A DNA stretch of 61,884 nucleotides from Bacteroidota bacterium (GTDB lineage Bacteria; Bacteroidota; Bacteroidia; Bacteroidales; F082): positions 1-61,884 of the forward strand of contig JAHJTC010000013.1 of NCBI GenBank assembly GCA_018830105.1, written 5' to 3'. Below, one piece after another: positions 8,302-16,901 of this stretch. The translations under genes were made by a program, and so were the position numbers. Each line of letters starts with the position of its first letter. The stretch's first letter is position 1. Under the pieces are notes generated by a model. That model was not told the DNA's origin. It worked only from the letters and a program-made list of their open reading frames with translations, and searched no databases.

Positions 8302-8336
8302 TGTACAGTGGGTTTATACATTTTGGTTTTGAGCAA

Positions 8337-8344
8337 CAAAGCTA
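8337..8344 (-). promoter_or_regulatory. -7 box upstream of the M28 peptidase gene
   Basis: TAGCTTTG reads on the minus strand, 36 nt upstream of the ATG. No TTG lies at a suitable distance for -33. Confidence 0.45.
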
Positions 8345-8399
8345 AGGTTTTTTGTTTTGCGATCTAAAGTAATTTTCATGCAGGAATTGGCAAACCAGT

Positions 8400-9443
8400 T
8401 TACTTGTTTTCAACAGTCATTTCGCCCCGGATGGACTGTTGCAATAAGCGGACAACTTTTTCGTGCGGATAACCTTCACCAATAAGATACATCAGTTTGG
8501 CCAAGGCGGATTCTGTCGTAATATCATATCCTCCAACAATGCCAATGCGTTGCAGCTCGAGGCTGGTTTCGTAGCGGCCAAGTTCAACAGAACCTGACTT
8601 GCACTGCGTTACATTAAAAATGATCAATCCCTTATTAATACCTTCCTGCAACGCATTGATGAACCAGGAATCCGTTGGCGCATTACCCGATCCGAAAGTT
8701 TCGAGAATGAGCGCCTTTAAGCCGGGGATCTCAAGTGTGCTTTTTACAACAGACTCGCTGATGCCGGGAAATAATTTCAAAATGCTCACATTGTAATCAA
8801 GTGCCGTGTGAACTTTTAACTTTTTGAAATTGGGTCTTAAAATATTGTTCTTATGGTATTTGATGTGTACACCAACCTCGGCAAGTAAGGGGTAATTGCC
8901 GCTCACAAAAGCATTGAAATGTTCGGCATTGAATTTTGTGGTGCGATTTCCGCGCATCAGGTGATTCTCGAAATAGATGCTAACTTCGGAAACCATGGGC
9001 AGTTCATCTTCTTTAGCAGCGGCTATCTCTATTGCTGCCAGAAAGTTTTCGCGTCCGTCGGTTCTGATCACACCCATAGGCAATTGCGATCCCGTGAAAA
9101 CCACTGGCTTATTCAGGTTTTCGAGCATAAAACTCAGTGCCGAAGCGGTATAGGCCATGGTGTCGGATCCGTGAAGCACAACAAATCCGTCATATTCTTC
9201 GTAATGCTTTTCGATCAAATTAGCCAGCTTGATCCAAAATGCAGGCTTCATATTGGAGGAATCAACAAGCGGATCAAAAGAATGGAAATCTATTTGATAG
9301 CCAAAATCTCTCAATACCGGCATCTGCTCATAAATATCATTAAAATTGAAGGGAGATAAGGCACCTGTTGCAGGATTTTGCATCATGCCAATTGTACCGC
9401 CGGTATAGATTACCAGCAAAGTTGTGTTATGTTCTTGTGTCAT
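8400..9443 (-). CDS. ansA: Type I L-asparaginase (cytoplasmic)
   Basis: Hydrolyses L-asparagine to aspartate and ammonia. The 347-residue protein has both catalytic threonine motifs: YTGGTIGM near the N-terminus (Thr14/Thr17) and HGSDTMAYTAS at 91-101 (Thr95, Asp94). It lacks a signal peptide, which fits the cytoplasmic type I enzyme. The C-terminal allosteric domain includes ALILETFGSGNAP and a GSVELGRYE segment. The start ATG overlaps the stop of the upstream tatD gene by four bases (ATGA), so the two are translationally coupled. Confidence 0.93.
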   Translation of the reverse strand: MTQEHNTTLLVIYTGGTIGMMQNPATGALSPFNFNDIYEQMPVLRDFGYQIDFHSFDPLVDSSNMKPAFWIKLANLIEKHYEEYDGFVVLHGSDTMAYTASALSFMLENLNKPVVFTGSQLPMGVIRTDGRENFLAAIEIAAAKEDELPMVSEVSIYFENHLMRGNRTTKFNAEHFNAFVSGNYPLLAEVGVHIKYHKNNILRPNFKKLKVHTALDYNVSILKLFPGISESVVKSTLEIPGLKALILETFGSGNAPTDSWFINALQEGINKGLIIFNVTQCKSGSVELGRYETSLELQRIGIVGGYDITTESALAKLMYLIGEGYPHEKVVRLLQQSIRGEMTVENK

Positions 9444-10222
9444 AATGGGTTTAGCTTAAAAAGATGATTGGCATTTTGTGTGGTCTGTGCTGCAATTTCA
9501 TCCAGGCTAAGATTTTTTATGGTGGCTAATTTCAAAGCTGTTTCAATCAAATAAGCGCTTTCATTGCGTTTTCCCCGGTAGGGAACAGGAGGCAGAAATG
9601 GCGCATCAGTCTCAAGAATCAGGTGTTTTAATTCAATGGTTTCAAGAATTTCAGGCAGGGTAGATTTTTTGTAAGTGAGCACGCCGCCAATACCGAGTAA
9701 AAAACCCAGTTCTATCGCTTTTTGCGCTTCTTCCAGTGTCCCGGTGAAGCAGTGTAAAACACCTTTGAGATTGCCGTCCTGGGCTTTTGCAATTTCTTCC
9801 AGCATTTGTGGAAAAGCTGCTCTGGTGTGGATAGCGACAGGAAGATCCAGTTTTTTGGCCCAATCAAATTGTGTGCGTAAGGCTTGTAATTGTTGTGCTT
9901 CGAAGCTTTTGTCCCAGTAAAAATCAAGTCCGATCTCACCGATGGCAATAAATTTCCCGGGATTTACGGCCAATAATTCTTCAAATTCCTTCAGCTGTAG
10001 CTTCCAGTCTTCTTTGACCGAAGTAGGGTGCAAACCCAGCATTGGAAAGCAGTTGTCCGGAAAATCATGACACAGTTGTAGCATGGATTCAACCGATGCT
10101 GCATCAATATTTGGCAGTAAAAAACGCTTTATGCTTTTCGCTATGGCACGATTGATGACCTGATGACGATCTGATTCAAATTCGTCGAGATAAAGATGAG
10201 TATGTGTATCGATAAAATGCAT
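9440..10222 (-). CDS. tatD: TatD-family metal-dependent DNase / hydrolase
   Basis: A 260-residue TIM-barrel metal hydrolase with the complete TatD metal set: DTHTH (His7, His9), AIGEIGLDFYW (Glu96), IHTR (His132), LHCFTG (His157) and LETDAPFL (Asp206). Family members have 3'-5' exonuclease or deoxyribonuclease activity, or remove modified nucleotides and amino acids; the physiological substrate is uncertain. It is coupled to ansA by an ATGA overlap and lies 46 nt after hflX. A TACTTTTG -7 box ends only 5 nt before the ATG, so a transcript from it would be almost leaderless. Confidence 0.92.
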   Translation of the reverse strand: MHFIDTHTHLYLDEFESDRHQVINRAIAKSIKRFLLPNIDAASVESMLQLCHDFPDNCFPMLGLHPTSVKEDWKLQLKEFEELLAVNPGKFIAIGEIGLDFYWDKSFEAQQLQALRTQFDWAKKLDLPVAIHTRAAFPQMLEEIAKAQDGNLKGVLHCFTGTLEEAQKAIELGFLLGIGGVLTYKKSTLPEILETIELKHLILETDAPFLPPVPYRGKRNESAYLIETALKLATIKNLSLDEIAAQTTQNANHLFKLNPL

Positions 10223-10226
10223 GCCG

Positions 10227-10234
10227 CAAAAGTA
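10227..10234 (-). promoter_or_regulatory. -7 box immediately before tatD
   Basis: TACTTTTG on the minus strand lies 5 nt upstream of the tatD ATG. If used, transcription would begin at or within a few bases of the start codon. No -33 TTG at the usual distance was seen. Confidence 0.35.
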
Positions 10235-10268
10235 AGGACTTTTATGCCGTTGGATGTGCAGAAGCTGA

Positions 10269-11462
10269 TCAGTATAGAAATTCGTCGTAAGGATATCTGA
10301 TGGCGTGCATATCTTTAATCTCTTTGTACAGTAAGGCTCTGAAATCCTGGTAATTGTATTTTTCTTTGGCTGAAATAAAAATGCAGCTGTTTTCTGTTTT
10401 TGACATCCAGCTTTCTTTCAGGGCTTCGAAGGAAACATTTTTTGGTGTGGCAGGACTCAGGTCGTCTTCTTCTTTTTCTTCCCAGGAATAGGCATCTATT
10501 TTGTTGAACACCATGATCGTTTTTTTGTCACCTGCGCCTATTTCGTTAAGCGTTTCGTTAACGGTTTCAATCTGTGATTCAAAATCGGGATGCGAGATAT
10601 CGACGATATGCAGCAATACATCCGATTCACGGGTTTCGTCCAGCGTTGATTTGAATGACTCGATGAGGTTATGGGGTAGTTTTCTGATAAAACCAACGGT
10701 GTCAGATAGCAGAAAGGGCAGGTTTTCAATAACTACTTTACGCACTGTTGTGTCGAGGGTAGCAAAGAGTTTGTCTTCGGCAAAAACATCCGATTTGCTT
10801 AATAGATTCATGATGGTCGATTTGCCGACATTGGTATAGCCAACCAAAGCAACCCGAATAAGCTTGCCTCTGTTTTTGCGCTGTACAGCTTGTTGCACAT
10901 CAATTTCTTCAAGCCGTTTTTTTAGCAGACTTATTTTCTCCCGGATGATCCGTCGGTCTGTTTCAATTTCGGTTTCTCCGGGGCCACGAAGTCCAATACC
11001 TCCTTTTTGGCGTTCAAGGTGTGTCCACATCCGTGTTAACCTTGGCAGTAAGTATTGATATTGAGCAAGTTCTACTTGTGTTTTAGCGTAGGCTGTACGT
11101 GCCCGCTTTGCAAAAATATCCAATATCAGGCTGGTTCGATCAAGGATCTTACACTCGAGCTGTTTCTCGATGTTCCGAAGTTGTGAGGCGCCCAATTCAT
11201 CATCGAATACAACAAGGTTAATGTCTTCAGCTTTTATAAACTGACTGATTTCTTCCAGCTTTCCTGTTCCAACGTATGTAGCAGGATTTGGTTTATCAAG
11301 TGATTGTGTAAATCTGGCAACAGGAATTCCACCTGCTGTTTCGAGCAGAAAAGAGAGTTCATCAAGGTATTCTTCCGTCTTTTCTTTGGATTGACTCTTT
11401 AAAAATAAGGCAACCAAAACGGCTTTTTCTGGAAGTACTTCTGTTGATGTATTTTTTGGCAT
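10269..11462 (-). CDS. hflX: Ribosome-associated GTPase HflX
   Basis: A 397-residue translational GTPase that, in characterised bacteria, splits or rescues stalled 70S ribosomes. The N-terminal nucleotide-binding HflX domain (about 1-195) has GTGKLEE, the helical segment and the conserved GPGETEIETDRR stretch at 160-171. The G domain has P-loop GYTNVGKS (208-215), the switch segment LSDTVGFIRKLP and FNKID for guanine. A short C-terminal extension of about 40 residues follows. It follows the small membrane protein by 8 nt, and trpS lies upstream of that, so all three are likely one transcript. Confidence 0.95.
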   Translation of the reverse strand: MPKNTSTEVLPEKAVLVALFLKSQSKEKTEEYLDELSFLLETAGGIPVARFTQSLDKPNPATYVGTGKLEEISQFIKAEDINLVVFDDELGASQLRNIEKQLECKILDRTSLILDIFAKRARTAYAKTQVELAQYQYLLPRLTRMWTHLERQKGGIGLRGPGETEIETDRRIIREKISLLKKRLEEIDVQQAVQRKNRGKLIRVALVGYTNVGKSTIMNLLSKSDVFAEDKLFATLDTTVRKVVIENLPFLLSDTVGFIRKLPHNLIESFKSTLDETRESDVLLHIVDISHPDFESQIETVNETLNEIGAGDKKTIMVFNKIDAYSWEEKEEDDLSPATPKNVSFEALKESWMSKTENSCIFISAKEKYNYQDFRALLYKEIKDMHAIRYPYDEFLY

Positions 11463-11470
11463 AAAATAAT

Positions 11471-11878
11471 TTACTTAATAGTTGGTTCTTTTTTGCGCTG
11501 TTTGCGCGAGCGTCCGGCCTCTATACGAATGTCGCGCGAAACATAATAAATGGCAGTGATGCCCACATATGTGTGCAGCAGTAATAGTCGCCATGTGTCG
11601 GGATTGAGCAGGCTGACGAAGAAGTTAAATGCGGCGGCGATCAATACCAGAAAAAATCCGTATCGCAGTAAATCGGATCTTTTAACAACAAAGGACATCA
11701 GTGCAGCAATACCTAGTAAAATGATTAAAATCCATCGGACTGTCCATTGTCCGAAGGTGTTCTCAAAACCCGGATCGTTAACATAGGGATAGAGTGTATA
11801 AAGCAGATAACTGATTACCGACAGCCTTAAAAGTACCGTGATAAATCTGTTAAGCTGGCTTTTCCATTTTTCGCTCAT
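11471..11878 (-). CDS. Small membrane protein, function unknown
   Basis: A 135-residue protein with about four hydrophobic segments (roughly 15-30, 48-65, 70-90 and 98-112) and a very basic C-terminus (GRSRKQRKKEPTIK) that should face the cytoplasm. I recognise no domain. It is flanked by trpS (14-nt gap) and hflX (8-nt gap) on the same strand, which points to co-transcription but not to a function. Confidence 0.7.
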   Translation of the reverse strand: MSEKWKSQLNRFITVLLRLSVISYLLYTLYPYVNDPGFENTFGQWTVRWILIILLGIAALMSFVVKRSDLLRYGFFLVLIAAAFNFFVSLLNPDTWRLLLLHTYVGITAIYYVSRDIRIEAGRSRKQRKKEPTIK

Positions 11879-11892
11879 AATGCTGATATTTA

Positions 11893-12888
11893 TTAGAAAG
11901 GTCTGAAACCAATTATTTCACGAACCTCCCTTATTGTTTTCTGTGCACTTGCCCGGGCCTTTTCTGCACCAATTTTTGCAGCTTTGCTAATTGCTGCATC
12001 ATCGCTCGACAGCGATAGAATCCGGTCGCGCATTGGTTCGGTAAATATAATAATATCTTCGGCAAGTTGTTTTTTTAAATCACCATAACGGATAGAGCAG
12101 TTGTTGTAAGCTTCGTTAAAATGCTTTACTACCTCTTCTGCAGAAACAACTTCCATGAGTTTAAAGAGGTTTTCAATGGCTTCAGGTTTTGACTGGTTAG
12201 CTGCTGTTGGGCCGCTATCGGTTACTGCACGCATCACTTTTTTGCGTATTGATTTTGGATCATCAGCCAGAAAAATGGCATTGCCTTCGCCTTCTGATTT
12301 TCCCATCTTACCACTGCCATCCAAGCCTGGAATTTTTACCAGTTGTTCGCCGAAATTAAAGGCTTGCGGAATAGGAAAAAAGTCCTGGCTATACATGCGG
12401 TTGAATCTACGGGCAAATGTCCGTGTCATTTCCAGGTTTTGCTCCTGATCTTTGCCCACCGGTACTTTATCGGCTTTGTGGATAATAATATCAGCAGCCA
12501 TTAAAGTAGGATAAGTGAGTAAGCCTGCATTCACGTTTTCGGGTTGTTTTCGGGCTTTTTCTTTAAAAGTTGTTACCCTTTCGAGCTCGCCCAAATAGGC
12601 ATTCATATTAAGTATCAAATAGAGTTCGGCGATTTCGGGTAGATCGCTTTGAATGTAAAGTGTCGACTTTTCAGGATCGAGGCCGGCAGCAAGGTATTCG
12701 GCCAACACCTGTTTTACATTTCCATGCAGGTCGGCTGGCTTTGGGTGTGTTGTAAGCGAATGGTAGTCAGCAATAAAGAAGAAACAATTATTTTCTTCCT
12801 GCATTTTTACGAAATTCTTTACTGCACCAAAATAATTTCCCAAATGCAGATTTCCTGTTGGTCTGATGCCACTTAATACTGTTTCCAT
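11893..12888 (-). CDS. trpS: Tryptophan--tRNA ligase
   Basis: Class I aminoacyl-tRNA synthetase of 331 residues, charging tRNA-Trp. It has the HIGH-type motif as RPTGNLHLGNYFGA near the N-terminus and the KMSKS-type loop as SGKMGKSEG. The intervening Rossmann fold contains MAADIIIHKADKVPVGKDQEQ, the usual TrpS segment for dimer and substrate contacts. Normal length. A strong bidirectional terminator separates it from the upstream RNase gene, so it has its own promoter, though no clean TAnnTTTG was found in the short gap. Confidence 0.95.
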   Translation of the reverse strand: METVLSGIRPTGNLHLGNYFGAVKNFVKMQEENNCFFFIADYHSLTTHPKPADLHGNVKQVLAEYLAAGLDPEKSTLYIQSDLPEIAELYLILNMNAYLGELERVTTFKEKARKQPENVNAGLLTYPTLMAADIIIHKADKVPVGKDQEQNLEMTRTFARRFNRMYSQDFFPIPQAFNFGEQLVKIPGLDGSGKMGKSEGEGNAIFLADDPKSIRKKVMRAVTDSGPTAANQSKPEAIENLFKLMEVVSAEEVVKHFNEAYNNCSIRYGDLKKQLAEDIIIFTEPMRDRILSLSSDDAAISKAAKIGAEKARASAQKTIREVREIIGFRPF

Positions 12889-12916
12889 TAGTTTAATTTA
12901 TTGTGTTTTAAAAAAA

Positions 12917-12941
12917 CCCGCCAGACTTTCGGCAGGGCGGG
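12917..12941 (-). terminator. Rho-independent terminator after the RNase E/G gene
   Basis: CCCGCC / GGCGGG stem extended by A- and T-runs on both sides, loop about 13 nt. On the minus strand it follows the stop of the RNase gene (12969) and precedes trpS. The symmetric A/T runs mean it could work in both directions. Confidence 0.85.
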
Positions 12942-12968
12942 TTTTTTTTAAAAGTGATGCGTTTATAG

Positions 12969-14519
12969 TTAAATTTTTATTTCGTCGTTATTCTTGTTAA
13001 AGAATTTATATTCAAGCATATGGTAATTGGGCATTGGTTTAAGGCGAATAGTCTTGCTGTACTTCCACATCCATTTTCTGCGAATTGAAAATATTCCACG
13101 TGTAAGGTAAGCATGGATAAAAGGATGAACGGCAAGGGTAACGGTTTTTTCATTTTGATCCTGCAAGAGGTATTTGAGGTTGTTCTCAATCTCGTCAGTA
13201 AAAATGATGCTGGGTTTAATTTTTCCGGTGCCTTCGCAAACCGGGCAACTTTCGAGAACCTGAACATTCATTTCGGGTCTCACACGCTGCCGTGTAAGCT
13301 GTATCAAACCAAATTTGCTGGGGGGTAAAATGGTATGTTTGGCATGATCGCGTGCCATTTCATCTTTAAGCTTCTGAAAGAGTTCGCGGCGATGTTTGGC
13401 ATCGTGCATATCGATAAAATCGATAACGATAATGCCTCCCATATCGCGCAGGCGAAGCTGACGTGCAATTTCTGCCGCCGCTTCCAGATTAACTTCCAGG
13501 GCATTTTCCTCCTGGCTGTTTTCTTTATTTACACGATGACCGCTGTTTACATCGATCACATGCATGGCTTCGGTATGTTCTATAATGAGATAAACACCAC
13601 TACGGATGGTAACCGTTTTTCCAAAAAGGCCTTTTATTTGCTTATCAACGCCAAAATGCTCAAAAATGGATGCTTTACCTTTGTAAAGCTTTACAATATC
13701 TACCTTTTGAGGTGCGATAGTTTGTATAAAATTTCTTGTTTCTTCGTAAAGTGACACATCATTAATATGCACACTGTTGAAAGATTCATTGAGCAAATCG
13801 CGTAATATCGCGGCTGTACGATCCAGTTCGCTGATGATTTTTTCGGGAGGCTTGGCGTTGTTCAATTTCTGGGTTGTCTTTTCCCATTTTTCTACCAGCG
13901 ACCTAAGGTCAGCGTCTAACTCGGCTACTTTTTTGTTTTCGGCTACGGTACGAATAATTACACCGTAATTGTTGGGCTTTATGGACTGTATCAATCTTTT
14001 AAGACGATTCCTTTCTTCGCTGCTGCGTATCTTTTGTGAGATAGAGATACGGCTCGAAAAGGGCACCAAAACCAGGTATCGGCCGGCAAAGGATATTTCG
14101 GAAGAAATACGTGGTCCTTTTGTAGAGATTGGCTCTTTGGCGATTTGCACCAATATTTGAGCGCCTGTTGCCAAAACCTGTGTGATTTTTCCGGTTTTTT
14201 CAATGTCTTGTTCAAGCCTGAAATTGTCCATTGTCACTTGGGCCGGTTTTCCGTTGAGTGCCAGCTTAGTGTATTTATTTAATGAACGTATCTGAGGGCC
14301 TAAATCAAGATAATGTAAAAAAGCGTCCTTTTCGTAGCCTACATCTACAAATGCGGCATTAAGTCCGGGCATGATTTTTTTGACGCGTCCAAGATAAACG
14401 TCTCCAACTGCGTAGTTGTTATTCGTTTTTTCTTTGTGAAGCTCAACCAGTTGTTTATCTTCTAAAAGAACAATGTCCACCTCCGAAGCACGAGAATCTA
14501 TAATAAGTTCCCTGTTCAC
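12969..14519 (-). CDS. rng: Rne/Rng-family ribonuclease (RNase G/E catalytic type)
   Basis: Single-strand endoribonuclease of 516 residues for rRNA maturation and mRNA decay. Order: S1 domain (about 38-130; YLGRVKKIMPGLNAAFVDVG), RNase H-like and DNase I-like catalytic region with the Mg-binding aspartates in HVIDVNSGH and IIVIDFIDM, then the zinc-link CPVCEGTGK that joins subunits, then a small C-terminal domain. The long RNase E C-terminal scaffold is absent, so length fits RNase G. The product is basic and cytoplasmic. Upstream the minus strand has a near-match -7 box TATCTTTA at 14606-14599. Confidence 0.93.
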   Translation of the reverse strand: MNRELIIDSRASEVDIVLLEDKQLVELHKEKTNNNYAVGDVYLGRVKKIMPGLNAAFVDVGYEKDAFLHYLDLGPQIRSLNKYTKLALNGKPAQVTMDNFRLEQDIEKTGKITQVLATGAQILVQIAKEPISTKGPRISSEISFAGRYLVLVPFSSRISISQKIRSSEERNRLKRLIQSIKPNNYGVIIRTVAENKKVAELDADLRSLVEKWEKTTQKLNNAKPPEKIISELDRTAAILRDLLNESFNSVHINDVSLYEETRNFIQTIAPQKVDIVKLYKGKASIFEHFGVDKQIKGLFGKTVTIRSGVYLIIEHTEAMHVIDVNSGHRVNKENSQEENALEVNLEAAAEIARQLRLRDMGGIIVIDFIDMHDAKHRRELFQKLKDEMARDHAKHTILPPSKFGLIQLTRQRVRPEMNVQVLESCPVCEGTGKIKPSIIFTDEIENNLKYLLQDQNEKTVTLAVHPFIHAYLTRGIFSIRRKWMWKYSKTIRLKPMPNYHMLEYKFFNKNNDEIKI

Positions 14520-14611
14520 TTTGATTTATTTTTTTCGTTAATGTGTGTCGTATTTCTACGACATGAGTTTACATTGAATTGGAGTGGAAGACAGTTAGTA
14601 AAGATAAAACT

Positions 14612-14654
14612 GAATAACACAATGCCACTAATTTGATGCGACATTGTGTTATTC
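14612..14654 (-). terminator. Long hairpin, probable terminator of the HU / small ribosomal protein unit
   Basis: A perfect 13-bp inverted repeat, GAATAACACAATG / CATTGTGTTATTC, with a 17-nt loop. On the minus strand it lies 27 nt after the stop of the 29-residue protein gene and is followed by AGTTTTATC. The T-tract is modest, so it may be a 3'-end stabiliser rather than a classic terminator. Confidence 0.55.
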
Positions 14655-14680
14655 TGTTATAATAGACAGCCACAGAGAAG

Positions 14681-14770
14681 TTATTTCTTCTTATGTCTGT
14701 TTTTTCTCAAGCGTTTTTTGCGCTTGTGAGTTGCCATCTTGTGTCTTTTTCTTTTTTTACCGCTTGGCAT
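14681..14770 (-). CDS. 29-residue highly basic ribosomal-type protein (AURKAIP1/COX24 or bS22-like)
   Basis: The product starts MPSGKKRKRHKMATHKRKKR and ends RKNRHKKK; most residues are Lys, Arg or His. This pattern is that of the tiny AURKAIP1/COX24-domain proteins (mitochondrial mS38 family), which in bacteria are small-subunit ribosomal proteins. It is preceded by HU on the same strand (28-nt gap) and followed by the hairpin at 14612-14654. Because it is only 90 bases long, automatic gene finders often miss it. The start is fixed by the family's MPSGKK opening. Confidence 0.85.
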   Translation of the reverse strand: MPSGKKRKRHKMATHKRKKRLRKNRHKKK

Positions 14771-14798
14771 AGCAAACTTTTTTTAATGAGTCTATAAT

Positions 14799-15083
14799 TT
14801 ATTTAACGCTTCCTTTTACCTCGTTAACAAATGTCTTAGCAGGTTTGAAAGCAGGGATATTGTGTGCAGGAATGATTATGGTAGTATTTTTAGAAATGTT
14901 TCTACCTGTTTTTTCTGCTCTTCTTTTAATGGTGAAGCTACCAAACCCTCTTAGATAAACGTTTTCCCCGTTTACCATAGCGCCTTTTACAGCGTCCATG
15001 AACGATTCAACTACGGCTTGAACAGCAACTTTTTCAACACCTGTTTTGTTAGCAATATCTGCTACGATTTCTGCTTTTGTCAT
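14799..15083 (-). CDS. HU-family nucleoid DNA-binding protein
   Basis: A 94-residue protein of the HU/IHF fold: N-terminal helices (MTKAEIVADIANKTGV...), the LRGFGSF turn, the beta-arm with GRNISKNTTIIIPAHNIPAFKP, and a final helix. It bends and compacts DNA as a dimer. It heads a short minus-strand unit with the 29-residue ribosomal-type protein. A TACCTTTG -7 box lies 46 nt upstream of the ATG. Confidence 0.94.
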   Translation of the reverse strand: MTKAEIVADIANKTGVEKVAVQAVVESFMDAVKGAMVNGENVYLRGFGSFTIKRRAEKTGRNISKNTTIIIPAHNIPAFKPAKTFVNEVKGSVK

Positions 15084-15129
15084 ATCTTTATACTTTAAAA
15101 GATTAGAAATGTGATTTTTATTTGGACGG

Positions 15130-15137
15130 CAAAGGTA
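15130..15137 (-). promoter_or_regulatory. -7 box upstream of the HU gene
   Basis: TACCTTTG on the minus strand, 46 nt before the ATG. No TTG at -33 spacing; the region upstream is T-rich. Confidence 0.45.
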
Positions 15138-15213
15138 AAAACATTTTTTTATTGATGAAGGTAAATTTTCATTTTTTTACGTCTAATCCACTCTAAATAA
15201 ATATTTTCGCCAA

Positions 15214-16302
15214 ATGACTTCAATCACTCAACAACTTTTAATTTGGTATGATAAGCATAAACGCGACTTGCCCTGGCGCAGCGAACCCAGTTCGTATCAC
15301 ATATGGCTATCTGAAGTAATACTACAGCAAACACGTGTAGATCAAGGACATGCGTATTATTTGAGATTTATTGATCGCTGGCCTGATGTCCATCAACTGG
15401 CAGCTGCATCAGAGCAGGAAGTGCTTAAAATGTGGCAGGGATTGGGTTATTATTCGCGCGCTCGCAATTTATTAACGGCAGCCCGTCAGCTGGTAACAAG
15501 TTATGATGGAGTGTTTCCACATAAGCTTGAGGACATAAAAAAACTCAAGGGTGTTGGTGATTATACTGCTGCGGCCATAGCTTCGATAGCTTTTAATCAG
15601 CCGGTTCCTGTGGTTGATGGCAATGTGTTTAGAGTGCTTTCAAGGCTTTTTGCAATTGACGATCCTATAGATACATCCAAGGGAAGAAAAGTTTTTCAGG
15701 AGGTGGCCACCTCCTTATTAGCTGTGGAACGCCCCGGCGATTATAATCAGGCTTTGATGGAGTTTGGCGCATTACAGTGCACACCCAAAAACCCGGATTG
15801 CCCAAATTGCCCTTTGCAAAATCATTGTCTGGCATTTGCCGAAAAGCGAGTGCAGGATTTTCCCGTTAAACAAGGAAAAATAAAAACACGAAAGCGTTTT
15901 CTGAATTATTTTATCCTGGCAGGCATGTATCAGGATGCCTGTTTTACCTTGCTTCGTTATAGAACAAATGGTGATGTGTGGCAAGGGTTGTATGATTTTC
16001 CCTGTATTGAAACGTCACAATCCGTAACTTTGGCTCAATTAAGCCAATATGATTTTTTTCAGAAACTTGATCAGGTTGCGTTACAAATCAATCAGGTTGG
16101 CGGCTCCATAAAACATGTGCTGACCCATCAACAGCTTTTTGCAAGTTTTTATCTTGTAAATTGTAAGGATGGATTTCAGGATTTGGAAAATAATTCCTTA
16201 TCTTTGGTTGCTCTTTCAGCCTTGGAAAACTACCCGATGCCTAGGTTGATTGATCGTTTTTTATTGGAAAACAAAGATTTATTTGAAAACTGTAACGCTT
16301 AA
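15214..16302 (+). CDS. mutY: A/G-specific adenine glycosylase MutY
   Basis: Base-excision repair enzyme of 362 residues that removes adenine opposite 8-oxoguanine. The HhH-GPD domain has SEVILQQTRVDQG (catalytic Glu34), the hairpin LKGVGDYTAAAIAS and catalytic Asp135 in VVDGNVFRVLSR. The [4Fe-4S] cluster is bound by Cys189, Cys196, Cys199 and Cys205. The C-terminal 130 residues form the NUDIX-like 8-oxoG recognition domain. It begins the mutY-ssb-gldE-gldD block typical of Bacteroidota. A TATTTTCG element (one mismatch from the -7 consensus) lies just before the ATG. Confidence 0.95.
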   Translation: MTSITQQLLIWYDKHKRDLPWRSEPSSYHIWLSEVILQQTRVDQGHAYYLRFIDRWPDVHQLAAASEQEVLKMWQGLGYYSRARNLLTAARQLVTSYDGVFPHKLEDIKKLKGVGDYTAAAIASIAFNQPVPVVDGNVFRVLSRLFAIDDPIDTSKGRKVFQEVATSLLAVERPGDYNQALMEFGALQCTPKNPDCPNCPLQNHCLAFAEKRVQDFPVKQGKIKTRKRFLNYFILAGMYQDACFTLLRYRTNGDVWQGLYDFPCIETSQSVTLAQLSQYDFFQKLDQVALQINQVGGSIKHVLTHQQLFASFYLVNCKDGFQDLENNSLSLVALSALENYPMPRLIDRFLLENKDLFENCNA

Positions 16303-16314
16303 AATTTAACAGAT

Positions 16315-16806
16315 ATGGCCGGACTTAATAAAGTAATGCTAATCGGACGACTTGGAAAAGATCCCGAAGTACTATCATTTGATAATGGTGGAAAAAAAAT
16401 GACTGTTTCTCTTGCTACCAGCGAACGCTACCGCGATCGTAACGGGCAATGGCAAGATCAAACGGAATGGCATAATATTGTGGCCTGGGGTAACCTGGCC
16501 AATGATATTGACGAAAAACGCCGCGATTATGCAAAGGGGGATTTAATGTTTATTGAAGGAAAAATAAGAAGCCGGCAATACCAGGACGGACAAGGCGTAA
16601 CCAAGTATATCACAGAGATTTTGGCTGAGAAGATGAATCTCATTTCTAAAAGTGGTGGTGGATCTGGGGGTAGCAGCAATTACCAATCCGAATCAGCCAA
16701 CCAAAGTAGTAATCAGCAGCAGCAATCGAGCGCTTCAACAGCTTCTGATAATGCTGGCAATAATGACTTTGAAGCCGGAGGAGAATCTGACGATTTGCCT
16801 TTTTAG
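16315..16806 (+). CDS. ssb: Single-stranded DNA-binding protein
   Basis: A 163-residue SSB. The OB-fold spans about 1-112 with the typical opening NKVMLIGRLGKDPEV and a WHNIVAWG strand. A flexible linker rich in Gly, Ser and Gln follows (about 113-155). The acidic tip is DDLPF, the peptide that recruits repair and replication partners. It follows mutY by 12 nt and is probably co-transcribed with it. Confidence 0.96.
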   Translation: MAGLNKVMLIGRLGKDPEVLSFDNGGKKMTVSLATSERYRDRNGQWQDQTEWHNIVAWGNLANDIDEKRRDYAKGDLMFIEGKIRSRQYQDGQGVTKYITEILAEKMNLISKSGGGSGGSSNYQSESANQSSNQQQQSSASTASDNAGNNDFEAGGESDDLPF

Positions 16807-16901
16807 GCTGTGAACCAAGTTGTTATTATTGATGGCAGCGCTTTTCAATATTTTGATATCTTAGGTATTTTTGTTTATTTTGCACTGAAATTCAAATTTA
16901 A

